Source: Caldisericota bacterium (GTDB lineage: Bacteria > Caldisericota > Caldisericia > B22-G15). From it: a stretch of DNA of 20,388 nt. Location of the stretch: NCBI GenBank assembly GCA_003648245.1, contig QMOO01000005.1, forward strand, positions 1 to 20,388, written 5' to 3'. Below the pieces are notes generated by a model that was not told the origin of the DNA, did not search any database, and saw only the letters and a program-made list of their open reading frames with translations. Made by a program: the position numbers and the translations under genes. Below, piece after piece: positions 8,260 through 16,426 of the stretch; position 1 is the first letter of the stretch; every line of letters starts with the position of its first letter.

Positions 8260-9111
8260 ATGATAAGGGTTGTCATCGACTCATCTTGCGATTTACCAGA
8301 TGAGTTTATAAAAGAAAAACGAATTGAAGTGGTTCCTCTATATCTCAGAGTAGGGAATAAATTCCTGAGAGATAGAATGGATATAATTCCACAGGAGTCG
8401 TTTGACCTAATGAGAAAGGGGTACAAACTGTTTACATCTCAACCTACAGTTTCGGATTTCACAAGGGTTTACAAAAAGATTCTCTCGGCTGGGGATGAAA
8501 TTATAACGGTTCTCATTACAGGAAAAGGTTCTGGCACTGTCAATGTGGCAAGAATTGCAATGGAAGAAGTTAGTAAAGATAGAATTTCCATTGTTGATTC
8601 AACTCAGATATCTGGTGGGATTGGTTTTGTTGCAAAGAAGATAGTTTCTCTTATTGAACAGGGTCTGCCAAGAGAGAAAATACTGAGCCTGGTGGATAGA
8701 ATAATATCAAATATCCATTTATTTATCGCCCTTGACACAATTAAGTTTACATATGCAGGTGGTAGGGTTAATGATATTAAGAATTTTGTCACCACTGTAC
8801 TCAATATAAAGCCAATTCTTATAATGAGAGATGGACTACCAAGGCTCTTAAGAGTAGTTAGAGGAAGGAAAAAGTCCTTGAAATTTATAACAAACCTTGT
8901 GCTAAACAAGATTAAAGAGGAGTCCAAAAAATTTGAAATAGCTTTCCTCCACGCTGATTCCTATGAAGATGTATCAAAGGTGAGAGAGGAGATACTTTCC
9001 AGAGTGAAACCAGAATTTGAATTTACAAAAATTATAGGTAGTGCTCTCGGTGTACACGCAGGACCGGGAGCTCTTGGTGTCTGTATTTATTTTAGAGAGG
9101 AGGAATTATGA
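8260..9111 (+). CDS. fakB: DegV-family fatty acid-binding protein (FakB)
   Basis: A 283-residue DegV/EDD-fold protein. Visible family motifs are DSSCDLP (7-13), TSQPT (59-63), SGT (91-93), DSTQISGG near 113-120, TYAGGRVN in the central region, and VHAGPGALG near the C-terminus. DegV proteins bind a single fatty acid in a tunnel; FakB members deliver it to FakA for phosphorylation. It begins two bases after the fakA stop codon, with a modest GGAG ribosome binding site inside the end of fakA, so the kinase and its carrier are made together. Which acyl chain it prefers cannot be told from sequence. Confidence 0.92.
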   Translation: MIRVVIDSSCDLPDEFIKEKRIEVVPLYLRVGNKFLRDRMDIIPQESFDLMRKGYKLFTSQPTVSDFTRVYKKILSAGDEIITVLITGKGSGTVNVARIAMEEVSKDRISIVDSTQISGGIGFVAKKIVSLIEQGLPREKILSLVDRIISNIHLFIALDTIKFTYAGGRVNDIKNFVTTVLNIKPILIMRDGLPRLLRVVRGRKKSLKFITNLVLNKIKEESKKFEIAFLHADSYEDVSKVREEILSRVKPEFEFTKIIGSALGVHAGPGALGVCIYFREEEL

Positions 9112-11462
9112 AAAATTTTGAACTCAAACCTGAAAGGCTAAAAAATACATGTAATCCCGATATATTCAGTTTTAATACAACTGAGGAACTTGAACCTCTC
9201 AAGGGAGTTATAAACCAGGAAAGAGCCCTGAGCGCCATAAATTTCTCCCTCGGGATAAAGAACTCTGGATTCAATCTTTTTATATCTGGACTCCCCGGTT
9301 CTGGAAGAACATCCATCGTTAGAAAAATCGTAGAGGAAAAAGCAATTAAGGAAAAAACACCAGATGATTGGTGTTATGTTCACAATTTTACCAATCCTGA
9401 CAATCCTTCTGCTATTAGGTTTCCTGCAGGTAAAGGTGCACTCTTTGTAAATGATATGGAAGATTTTATAAACACTGTAAGAAAAACAATCCCGAAAGCA
9501 TTTGAGTCTGAAGAATACGAGAAAAAGAGAGCAGAAGTTATAAAGAAATTTCAGGAAGAAAAAGAAAAACTCTTAAGAGATGTAGAGGAACTTGCAAGAA
9601 AAAGAGGGTTTTTGATACAGGTAACTCCTACTGGGGTAGCTACAATTCCACTCTTTGATGGAAAACCACTAAAACCAGAGGATCTTCAGAAAATATCCCC
9701 AGAGGAGCAAAAAAGAATCCAGGAGGAAGGACATAAACTACTTGAAGAGATAAATAAAATTCTCATAAAAGTAAAAAGGATAGATAAAAAGATAATGGAG
9801 AGTCTGCAAGAATTAGATGTAGAAGTGGCAGTTTTTTCCATAGGACACCTCCTCCAGGATTTAAAGGGAAAATATAAGGACATTCCTGAGGTTCTTGACT
9901 ATCTTGAAAATGTTAAGGAAGATATAATTTCACACCTTGATAAGTTTAAAGTTCCCAAGGCAGAAGATGAAGACTTCTATAAGAGATATAAAATTAACCT
10001 TGTAGTTGATAATTCTAATACAAAAGGTGCACCAGTAATATTTGAGACAAATCCCTCTTACTTTAATCTGTTTGGCGGTATAGAGTATGAAGCTAAAATG
10101 GGGGTAATGGTAACCAATTTTAACCTCATAAAGGCAGGGGCTATACATAGAGCCAATGGTGGATATCTAATAATAAATGCTATGGATTTACTCACAACTC
10201 CTTTCTCATGGGATACTTTAAAGAGAACTCTCAAGAACGGAGAATCAAGAATTGAAAATCTCGGTGAACAGTATAGACTGGTCCTTACCAAGACCATAAA
10301 ACCTGAACCAATACCTATAAATTTGAAGGTTATCCTCATAGGGACTCCTTACCTTTACTACCTTTTATATCATTATGATGAAGATTTTAAAAAACTTTTT
10401 AAGGTAAGGGCAGATTTTGACACATCCATGGACAGAACACCTGACAATATGAAAGCATACGCCTCTTTCATAAGTAGCTTTGTGAGAAGAGAGAATCTGA
10501 GGCACCTGACAAAGGAAGCAGTTTCTGAAGTTATAGATTATGGTTCAAGATTGGTAGAGGACCAGAAAAAAATTACAACAAGATTTCAGTATATATGCGA
10601 TATTATAAGTGAAGCTGATTACTGGGCAGGTGAAGACAACAGTAACTATATTGATAGAAAGCATGTAAAGAAAGCCATTGAAGAGAAAGAGTTTAGATCG
10701 AATCTTATTGAGAAAAGAATTCAAGAGTTAATAAAGAGAGGTGTAATACTTATAGACACAGAAGGGAAAAAGGTGGGACAGATAAATGGAATATCTATAA
10801 TTCAGCTGGGGGATTACGAATTTGGAAAACCAAGTAGAATTACTGCAAACATTCATATGGGAAACAAGGGTGTAATAAACATAGAGAGGGAAGTGAAGCT
10901 TTCTGGAAGAATACATAACAAGGGAGTACTCATACTCTCAGGTTTTCTTGGAGAGAGATATGCCAAGGATAAACCTCTCTCCCTCTCTGCAACTTTAACT
11001 TTTGAGCAACTATATGAAGAAGTGGAAGGCGATAGTGCTTCAAGTGCAGAACTCTATGCTCTTCTTTCAGCAATTGGAAATATCCCTTTAAAACAGAATC
11101 TTGCAGTTACTGGATCTGTGAATCAGAAAGGTGAAATCCAGCCCGTAGGAGGAGTAAATAGAAAAATTGAAGGTTTCTTTGATACCTGTAAAGTTAAAGG
11201 TCTCACAGGAGAACAAGGGGTCATCATTCCTTACGAAAATATAGATGACTTGATGCTTAAGGATGAGGTTATAGAAGCGGTAAGAGAGGGAAAATTCCAT
11301 ATTTATGCTGTTAAAACCATTGATGAAGGAATGGAACTTCTAACTGATCTCTCTATGGATGAGATAAATGAGAGAGTTAATAAATCTCTCCACGAGCTTG
11401 CAATGGGTTTAAAGAGGTTTGGAGAAAAGGAGAAAGGTGAAGATAAAAACAAAAAGTCCTGA
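9108..11462 (+). CDS. Lon-like ATP-dependent protease (COG1067, AAA_32 plus S16 domain)
   Basis: A 784-residue cytosolic AAA+ protease of the LonB-like COG1067 family. The N-terminal part has the P-loop GLPGSGRTS (61-69), in which arginine replaces the usual lysine. A charged, probably coiled-coil insertion spans about 135-235. Next comes the AAA core including AIHRANGGYLIINAMD (345-360). The S16 protease domain has EGDSASSAELYALLSAIGN with the catalytic serine at 643, and GGVNRKIEGFF with the catalytic lysine at 686. No membrane segments are seen, unlike archaeal LonB. The ATG overlaps the degV stop (ATGA) with a GAGGAGGAA ribosome binding site. It probably degrades misfolded or specific regulatory proteins; targets are unknown. 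Confidence 0.93.
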   Translation: MKNFELKPERLKNTCNPDIFSFNTTEELEPLKGVINQERALSAINFSLGIKNSGFNLFISGLPGSGRTSIVRKIVEEKAIKEKTPDDWCYVHNFTNPDNPSAIRFPAGKGALFVNDMEDFINTVRKTIPKAFESEEYEKKRAEVIKKFQEEKEKLLRDVEELARKRGFLIQVTPTGVATIPLFDGKPLKPEDLQKISPEEQKRIQEEGHKLLEEINKILIKVKRIDKKIMESLQELDVEVAVFSIGHLLQDLKGKYKDIPEVLDYLENVKEDIISHLDKFKVPKAEDEDFYKRYKINLVVDNSNTKGAPVIFETNPSYFNLFGGIEYEAKMGVMVTNFNLIKAGAIHRANGGYLIINAMDLLTTPFSWDTLKRTLKNGESRIENLGEQYRLVLTKTIKPEPIPINLKVILIGTPYLYYLLYHYDEDFKKLFKVRADFDTSMDRTPDNMKAYASFISSFVRRENLRHLTKEAVSEVIDYGSRLVEDQKKITTRFQYICDIISEADYWAGEDNSNYIDRKHVKKAIEEKEFRSNLIEKRIQELIKRGVILIDTEGKKVGQINGISIIQLGDYEFGKPSRITANIHMGNKGVINIEREVKLSGRIHNKGVLILSGFLGERYAKDKPLSLSATLTFEQLYEEVEGDSASSAELYALLSAIGNIPLKQNLAVTGSVNQKGEIQPVGGVNRKIEGFFDTCKVKGLTGEQGVIIPYENIDDLMLKDEVIEAVREGKFHIYAVKTIDEGMELLTDLSMDEINERVNKSLHELAMGLKRFGEKEKGEDKNKKS

Positions 11463-11856
11463 AGAAACTGAAAGGGCTGGTGAGGAGTTTGGAAAAAGAT
11501 TAAAAACTGGAGATGTTGTTCTGGTAATAGGAGAACTGGGAGCAGGAAAATCTGTATTTATAAGAGGTATAGCAAAAGGACTTAAAGTAAAAGAGATTGT
11601 AAAATCACCCTCTTTTGTTATAATCCAGGAATTTGAAGGGAAATACCCATTTTACCATGTTGATCTCTACAGAGTTAACACCCAGGATACTAGTGAATTG
11701 GGAATTTTTGAACTTATGGATAAGGGAATTGTTTGTATTGAGTGGGGCGAAATAATTCTACCTCTTCTCAAACATGTAAAAAAAATAGTTGTGACCATTA
11801 AAAAACTTGAGGGAAATTTGAGGGAGATAGAAATAAATGATACATCTATCAATTAA
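11437..11856 (+). CDS. tsaE: tRNA t6A threonylcarbamoyltransferase ATPase TsaE
   Basis: TsaE is the small ATPase that drives the TsaB-TsaD complex making N6-threonylcarbamoyladenosine on ANN-decoding tRNAs. Walker A GELGAGKS lies at 32-39, SPSFVIIQEF at 57-66, the HVDLYR strand at 74-79 and IEWGE at 101-105, all family hallmarks. I chose GTG 11437 because AGGAG lies four bases upstream and the protein then begins KIKTKSPEET, the typical TsaE N-terminus. An in-frame TTG at 11419 would add six residues and has no well-placed ribosome binding site. Length from GTG is 139 residues, normal for the family. It overlaps the protease gene by 26 bases and tsaB by 20. Confidence 0.93.
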   Translation: MKIKTKSPEETERAGEEFGKRLKTGDVVLVIGELGAGKSVFIRGIAKGLKVKEIVKSPSFVIIQEFEGKYPFYHVDLYRVNTQDTSELGIFELMDKGIVCIEWGEIILPLLKHVKKIVVTIKKLEGNLREIEINDTSIN

Positions 11857-12445
11857 TACAGCTATAGAACCATATGGGATTGGGGTTTTTGAAGATGAAA
11901 AATTTCTTGGGGGTTTCCTCTGGGACTTCTCTGAGTCAAAGAAGAATCTGCACTTTGTATTTTTAGAGTCGTTACTAAATGACCTTAAAATTTCTCGTGA
12001 AGATTTTAAGTTTATAACTATAGTGGGTGGTCCTGGGAGTTTTACAGGTTTAAGGATTGGTTTTACAGTGGCAAAGGCTATAGGATTTGTAAGAGGAATT
12101 CCTCTTGTTGTTCCATCAACCTTTGAAGTCCTAAAATATGTGGTAAAGATGGACGGACTGTTTGTAATTAATGCAGGACTTGGAGAGGTCTTTGTATCTG
12201 ATGGTCACAAGGTAGACATTATGAAATTTGAGGATTTAAAAAGAGTGAACGGAATTCTAATTTTTCCCGAAAGAAATCTTTTTATTAGGGCTGGTAAAGG
12301 TATAAATATTACTATTCCTATAAGTGAGGTTGGGAAAATTGGATTTTACAAATATAATAAGGGAGAAATAATTGACTATAAAAACGCTCTCCCATATTAT
12401 ATGAGAGATACGAAAGAAATATTTAAACCATACAAGGAGGAATAA
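11837..12445 (+). CDS. tsaB: tRNA t6A complex dimerisation protein TsaB
   Basis: A 202-residue ASKHA-fold protein, slightly shorter than typical TsaB. The conserved motif GPGSFTGLRIG is at 65-75, followed by the expected helix AKAIGFVRG. It scaffolds TsaD and TsaE for tRNA A37 threonylcarbamoylation; tsaD itself is not in the window. The start ATG 11837 lies within the last codons of tsaE, giving a 20-base overlap and likely translational coupling. The C-terminal half is divergent and includes NAGLGEVFVSDG in place of the usual DARRGEVY segment, so the residue following Asn differs from most family members. Confidence 0.9.
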   Translation: MIHLSINTAIEPYGIGVFEDEKFLGGFLWDFSESKKNLHFVFLESLLNDLKISREDFKFITIVGGPGSFTGLRIGFTVAKAIGFVRGIPLVVPSTFEVLKYVVKMDGLFVINAGLGEVFVSDGHKVDIMKFEDLKRVNGILIFPERNLFIRAGKGINITIPISEVGKIGFYKYNKGEIIDYKNALPYYMRDTKEIFKPYKEE

Positions 12446-12446
12446 G

Positions 12447-13382
12447 TTGGATAGAAACAAAATTATAAGTGAGATTGAGAGAAAACGTGGTTCAAAAGTA
12501 ATATCTTATTTTCTTGGACCTAATTCGAAAATAGCAGCTGATGCTGTTGAGGTTCTGTTTAAACACTTAAAAATTGTTGGTAAAGTAAAAAATCTGGATC
12601 TCTATCTTCACACTACAGGGGGACTGCTTGAAATTCCGCTAAAAATAGTTTATCTTATGAGGGAATTTTCTGAGAAATTCTCTGTGATAATACCCTACAG
12701 AGCACACTCTGCAGGAACTCTTATCTCTCTTGGAGCAGATGAAATAGTAATGGGAAAGATGAGTGAATTTACACCTGTAGACCCTCAAACAATGACTCCT
12801 CTAAATCCGAAGGGAGCCAAAGGAAATGTTATAACGGTTGCAGTTCAGGATCTTATATCATTTTTTAATTTCCTGGATGAAATTGGAGTAAAAAATAAAG
12901 AAGAAATAGTAGTTAACCTTACAAACCTTCTTCATCCACTTGTTGTTGGAACTGTTAACAGGTCTTGGAGTCTCATAAAACTCATAATAGACAAACTTTT
13001 GACTTTAAGTGGGCATAAAGAAGAAGAGAAAAAAAGAATTATAGATCTTCTCTCTGGAGGATTACCATCCCATAGATACCTTATTACAAGATGGGAGGCA
13101 AGAGAAATCCTGGGAGATAGAGTAAAATTTGCCGATGAAGAACTTGATGAGCTAATGTGGGAGCTTTACGAAATGTATAAGGTAGCCCTCAATCCGTTTA
13201 CTCCATATACAAAGGATCCAAGAACTGGAAGAGAGATAAGGAGAGTAACGGCTGCTATTATAGAGACTTCTAACTCTGGCTCACATTTTATACAGACTCT
13301 GGAAAAGAGAATTCATCCTGATGGAAAGGTGGAAGAACTTCCTCTTCAGGGAGGATGGGTGGACTTTAAGCTTCCTCGCTAA
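12447..13382 (+). CDS. ClpP-fold serine proteinase of the serine dehydrogenase proteinase (SDH) family
   Basis: A 311-residue protein resembling the SDH proteinase family (PF01972), related to the ClpP/SppA crotonase-fold peptidases. The motif LHTTGGLLEIPLKI (54-67) corresponds to the oxyanion-hole glycines, and RAHSAGTLISLGADEI (85-100) contains the likely nucleophile Ser88. EFTPVDPQTM (107-116) is a further family block. No signal peptide or membrane anchor precedes the domain, so it should be cytosolic. The start is TTG 12447, one base after the tsaB stop, with AAGGAGG upstream. Its substrate is unknown. It ends in a 17-bp tail-to-tail overlap with the minus-strand membrane protein gene. 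Confident on fold, less so on proteolytic activity. Confidence 0.85.
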   Translation: MDRNKIISEIERKRGSKVISYFLGPNSKIAADAVEVLFKHLKIVGKVKNLDLYLHTTGGLLEIPLKIVYLMREFSEKFSVIIPYRAHSAGTLISLGADEIVMGKMSEFTPVDPQTMTPLNPKGAKGNVITVAVQDLISFFNFLDEIGVKNKEEIVVNLTNLLHPLVVGTVNRSWSLIKLIIDKLLTLSGHKEEEKKRIIDLLSGGLPSHRYLITRWEAREILGDRVKFADEELDELMWELYEMYKVALNPFTPYTKDPRTGREIRRVTAAIIETSNSGSHFIQTLEKRIHPDGKVEELPLQGGWVDFKLPR

Positions 13383-14064
13383 CCTTCCTTTTCTCAACAA
13401 ATCTTTTCAAAAAAATTGATATGGGTACGCACAATACAACAGCTACAATTGCTTCTGGTATACCCTGCACTATTCCAATGGTTACAGCTTGTTGAAGATT
13501 GAATATCTTAAACACAACAGCAAGGCCAAGAGTTATAACTGTATTTGTAATACTGCCTATTATTGAAGCAAAGGTCATAGATGAAATCAAAGGATCTGTT
13601 TTAAAAAGTGTATAAAATATGATAGCCGCAAGTACAAAGGATAAAACAGAGGAAAGATACTTATTGTAGTTTCTAAAGATCCAGAGAAACATCAAAAAGA
13701 AAATTAGAGAAAGAAGTATACTTGAATAAGGCAAGCTTCTTTCTCTTTCCCTTTTTAAGAGTTTATACATAAACTGAAATGAAAGCGCAGCAAAAACTCC
13801 GATAAGTGGCCTTGCAGGAAATAAAACCCATATTGGAGCAATTGAAGAAAAATAATAAATAGCTGATAGTCCAAAAATCGTACCAACAAGAGCACCAACT
13901 TTTGCGCCAAGTACAATTCCTGAAATTATAACCGGTATGTGCATAAGAGTTGCGGCGCCTGCTGGTGTGGGAACAGTTATGTACCCTAAGTATGTAAATC
14001 CAAGAATTATTGTTATTGCTCCAAGTACACCCCCCATGGTTATCTCTCTTGTAGTTAATCTCAT
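13366..14064 (-). CDS. ECF-type transporter S component-like membrane protein
   Basis: A 232-residue hydrophobic protein with about five or six membrane segments. The N-terminus begins RLTTREITMGGVLGA, followed by TLMHIPVIISGIVLGAKVG and a GALVGTIFGL segment. This pattern is characteristic of S components (substrate-binding subunits) of energy-coupling factor vitamin transporters (ECF_trnsprt, PF12822). The C-terminus is strongly basic (FLKRFVEKRK). Ribosome binding site AAAGGAGGAGA precedes the ATG. It lies 46 bases downstream of the MocA-like gene on the same strand and is probably the last gene of the oxyanion-importer operon. No EcfA/EcfT genes are present, so it would use a shared module elsewhere or act alone. 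Substrate unknown. Confidence 0.72.
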   Translation of the reverse strand: MRLTTREITMGGVLGAITIILGFTYLGYITVPTPAGAATLMHIPVIISGIVLGAKVGALVGTIFGLSAIYYFSSIAPIWVLFPARPLIGVFAALSFQFMYKLLKRERERSLPYSSILLSLIFFLMFLWIFRNYNKYLSSVLSFVLAAIIFYTLFKTDPLISSMTFASIIGSITNTVITLGLAVVFKIFNLQQAVTIGIVQGIPEAIVAVVLCVPISIFLKRFVEKRKVSEEA

Positions 14065-14110
14065 TCTTCTCCTCCTTTGAGAGATAGACTGTTAAGTTAA
14101 GTTTATCAGA

Positions 14111-14662
14111 CTATCCCATAAATTTAAATTTCTTTATTTGAAGCAAATAATCTTCCTCTGGAGAAATTCTCTCAAGTATTGCTGGAGTATCTACTTCTAC
14201 AAATTCCACTTCTTTCTCTTCTATAAAATCTCTCATGGTTTTTTCATCTGGATAATTAATAATTTCAAGAGCTCCTTTTCTTGAAAACAGGAAAGGGTGT
14301 CCCAAAAGACCCATAAATACTGGGATAGACATAATTTTTGGCTTAGATAGAATAAGTTTCTCAACTACCTCTTTATCAATAATGGGCTGATTGCCAAGAC
14401 ATACAAGAATCCAGTTCAGTTGCCACTTAGCAATCTCTTTTATTCCTGCTTTTAGAGAACAAAGAATTCCGCTACTTTCAGATATGGTTACCACTTCTAC
14501 ATCGCTTCTTTTTCTGAAGTCACTTAATTCTTTACATACTACAACCACCACTTTCTCTGGCTCAAGTTTCAACACATTATCTATGGTGGTTTCAAGCACA
14601 CTCCTTTCTACAATAAGTTTTCCTTTTCTCCTGCCGGCAAGAATTATAGAGCCAAATCCCAT
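14111..14662 (-). CDS. MocA/MobA-like nucleotidyltransferase-fold protein, partly degenerate
   Basis: A 183-residue protein of the NTP_transf_3 (MocA/MobA) group, whose active members attach CMP or GMP to the molybdenum cofactor. Family signs are ILAG at the N-terminus, CSLKAGIKEI (68-77), the GNQPIIDKEVVEKL block (90-103) and GLLGHPFLFSRKG (118-130). The canonical LAAG-x-S-x-R-M-G-x-x-K loop is shortened to ILAGRRKGK (7-15), and the metal-binding Asp of the usual GDxP motif is Asn (GNQP). Activity is therefore uncertain. The ATG shares one base with the modC stop (TAATG), and an AGGAGG lies 13 bases upstream inside modC. Position next to a Mo/W-type importer supports a link to molybdopterin or oxyanion metabolism. 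Confidence 0.78.
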   Translation of the reverse strand: MGFGSIILAGRRKGKLIVERSVLETTIDNVLKLEPEKVVVVVCKELSDFRKRSDVEVVTISESSGILCSLKAGIKEIAKWQLNWILVCLGNQPIIDKEVVEKLILSKPKIMSIPVFMGLLGHPFLFSRKGALEIINYPDEKTMRDFIEEKEVEFVEVDTPAILERISPEEDYLLQIKKFKFMG

Positions 14663-15660
14663 TAGAATATATGTACCTCCTCAGGACTTATCTCAATTAC
14701 TACCATATCTCCTACTTTAAAGTTCATTCTCTCAAAATCCCTTCTTGGCATTAAGGAAACAAGATTAATCCCTACATATATCTCTATTTGATAGAAGGCT
14801 CCTCTGTTAGCAATTTCCACAACCTCACCCTCAAACTCGTTCTCTCTCCCCTCTTTTTTCATTTTGATTATAACATCTTCAGGGCGTACAGCAATATAAA
14901 CATTATCATGAAATTCCTCTTTAGTTTTAAGTTTAAATCCTGGTTTTATTAAGATGTAATGACCTTCTCCAAAACCTTTAAAAATATTTTCGATCTCCAC
15001 AAATTCAGCAACAAAACGGGACTTCGGTCTTCTAAAAATTTCTGTAGGGGTTCCAATCTGTTCAAATCTCCCGTTGTTTATTACACCAATTCTATCTGAC
15101 AGGAAGAGGGCTTCTTCAAAATCATGCGTCACATGAATGACTGTGAGAGAGAGATTCTTTTTGATTTTTTTTAATTCCAGCCAGATTTTTCTTTTAATCT
15201 GGGGATCAAGAGCTGTGGTTGGTTCATCCAAAAGGAGAACTCTCGGATTCCTTACAAGTGCCCGAGCAAGAGAAACTCTCTGTTTCTCTCCCCCTGAAAG
15301 ATTCTCCGGATATCTATCAAGTATTCTCTCTATTTTGAGTAACTTAATTATGTCATCTTTTAAGCAAGCTCCTCCTATAGTTATGTTCTCTCTCACCGTC
15401 ATGTGTGGAAAAAGAAGATAATCTTGTGGTACATAGCCTATTCCTCTCTTTGCTGGATGAAGACGATCTACCCTTTCACCACCAATAATTATCTCTCCCT
15501 TATCTATTCTAAATCTTCCGGAGATTGTTTCCAATAAAAGTGTTTTTCCACTACCAGTAGGTCCAAGAATGGTGAAATACTCTCCCTTTTGTATATGAAC
15601 CTCTATATTTTTCAGGGAAAAATCACCTAAATTTAAATTAAGGTCTTTAATGATAAGCAT
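14662..15660 (-). CDS. modC: Molybdate/tungstate-type ABC importer ATPase (ModC/WtpC-like)
   Basis: This 332-residue ATPase carries every catalytic motif: Walker A GPTGSGKT (33-40), the Q-loop at Q79 in YVPQDYLLFPHMTVREN, signature LSGGEKQ (121-127), Walker B LLLDEPTTALD with Glu146, and His179 in VTHDFEEA. A C-terminal TOBE-like region (about 235-330) contains the VRPEDVII block expected of ModC/WtpC/PotA-type subunits; in ModC and WtpC this part can bind the oxyanion and inhibit transport. Its gene overlaps the permease gene by 14 bases and has only a weak ribosome binding site, implying coupled translation. Upstream in-frame stops fix the ATG at 15660. Confidence 0.9.
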   Translation of the reverse strand: MLIIKDLNLNLGDFSLKNIEVHIQKGEYFTILGPTGSGKTLLLETISGRFRIDKGEIIIGGERVDRLHPAKRGIGYVPQDYLLFPHMTVRENITIGGACLKDDIIKLLKIERILDRYPENLSGGEKQRVSLARALVRNPRVLLLDEPTTALDPQIKRKIWLELKKIKKNLSLTVIHVTHDFEEALFLSDRIGVINNGRFEQIGTPTEIFRRPKSRFVAEFVEIENIFKGFGEGHYILIKPGFKLKTKEEFHDNVYIAVRPEDVIIKMKKEGRENEFEGEVVEIANRGAFYQIEIYVGINLVSLMPRRDFERMNFKVGDMVVIEISPEEVHIF

Positions 15661-16426
15661 TTTCTTTTATCACTCCCCTTACAATAAAGAGTGTCAAGAC
15701 TGCTACAATCACCATTAACACACCTGCACCTGCTGCAAACTTTATATCACCTGAAGAAACAGAGAGATATACAGAGATAGGAAGAGTTTCAGTCCTTAGC
15801 CTTGTGGCACCTGCTATCATTAGAGTTGCACCGAACTCACCCATGGCTCTACTCCAACCAACTATTGCTCCAGTGAGAATTCCCTTTTTACTTAGAGGAA
15901 ATACTATCCTCCTGAACACATCGAAATCTGAAAGTCCCATAATCTTCCCCATGAACTCATATCTTTTATTTACCTTAAAAAATGCAATTTCAGCGCTTCT
16001 CTCTATGTATGGAGTAATTATTATGAATTGAGCAAATATAACTCCGAGAGGCGAAAATAAAAAGGAAATTCCAAATCTCTCAATAATTTTACCGAAACTC
16101 CCACCAAATAAAATAAGAAAGGATAAACCTGTAATTAGTGGTGGAAGAAAAATGGGAATGTCTATAATACTCTCCACAAACTGCTTAAGTGGAAAATTAA
16201 CTCTGGATAAAAAATATGCTATTGGTATGGAAAAAATTAGAGAGAGAAGAAGCGAAATTAAAGATGTAGCAATAGAAAACTTAACAGCGAATATAAACTC
16301 GTAAGAGACAAGGGTTTCTTTTAACCCCTGGAGTCCTGTTTTTGAAAATAAAGAGATTACACCAGATAAAATAATTAAAATAAAAAGGATTAGAAAAACA
16401 AAGCTGATCGCATTAATTTTCTTCAT
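15647..16426 (-). CDS. modB: Molybdate/tungstate-type ABC importer permease (ModB/WtpB-like)
   Basis: A 259-residue permease with about six membrane helices. The cytoplasmic EAA coupling loop is clear near residues 155-195, containing MGLSDFDVFRRIVFPLSKKG and then GWSRAMGEFGATLMIAG, which is the signature of the ModB/WtpB/TupB group. It would homodimerise and pair with the ModC-like ATPase. The ATG has a GGTGAAAG ribosome binding site and overlaps the binding-protein gene by 14 bases; the ATPase gene overlaps it by another 14. The family imports molybdate, tungstate or sulfate; neighbouring MocA-like genes favour molybdate or tungstate. Confidence 0.92.
   Translation of the reverse strand: MKKINAISFVFLILFILIILSGVISLFSKTGLQGLKETLVSYEFIFAVKFSIATSLISLLLSLIFSIPIAYFLSRVNFPLKQFVESIIDIPIFLPPLITGLSFLILFGGSFGKIIERFGISFLFSPLGVIFAQFIIITPYIERSAEIAFFKVNKRYEFMGKIMGLSDFDVFRRIVFPLSKKGILTGAIVGWSRAMGEFGATLMIAGATRLRTETLPISVYLSVSSGDIKFAAGAGVLMVIVAVLTLFIVRGVIKENAYH

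Noticed and set aside
8604..8927. A 107-codon minus-strand open frame inside the FakB gene
   Set aside because: It lies wholly within a DegV gene with all family motifs; no ribosome binding site or domain supports it.
11419..11436. TTG start for TsaE, six codons upstream
   Set aside because: The nearest purine-rich stretch abuts the codon, whereas GTG 11437 has AGGAG in place and matches the family's N-terminus.
13330..13400. Possible terminator between the convergent genes
   Set aside because: Only short symmetric pieces such as GGAAG-AA-CTTCC were seen, with no stable stem followed by a T tract.
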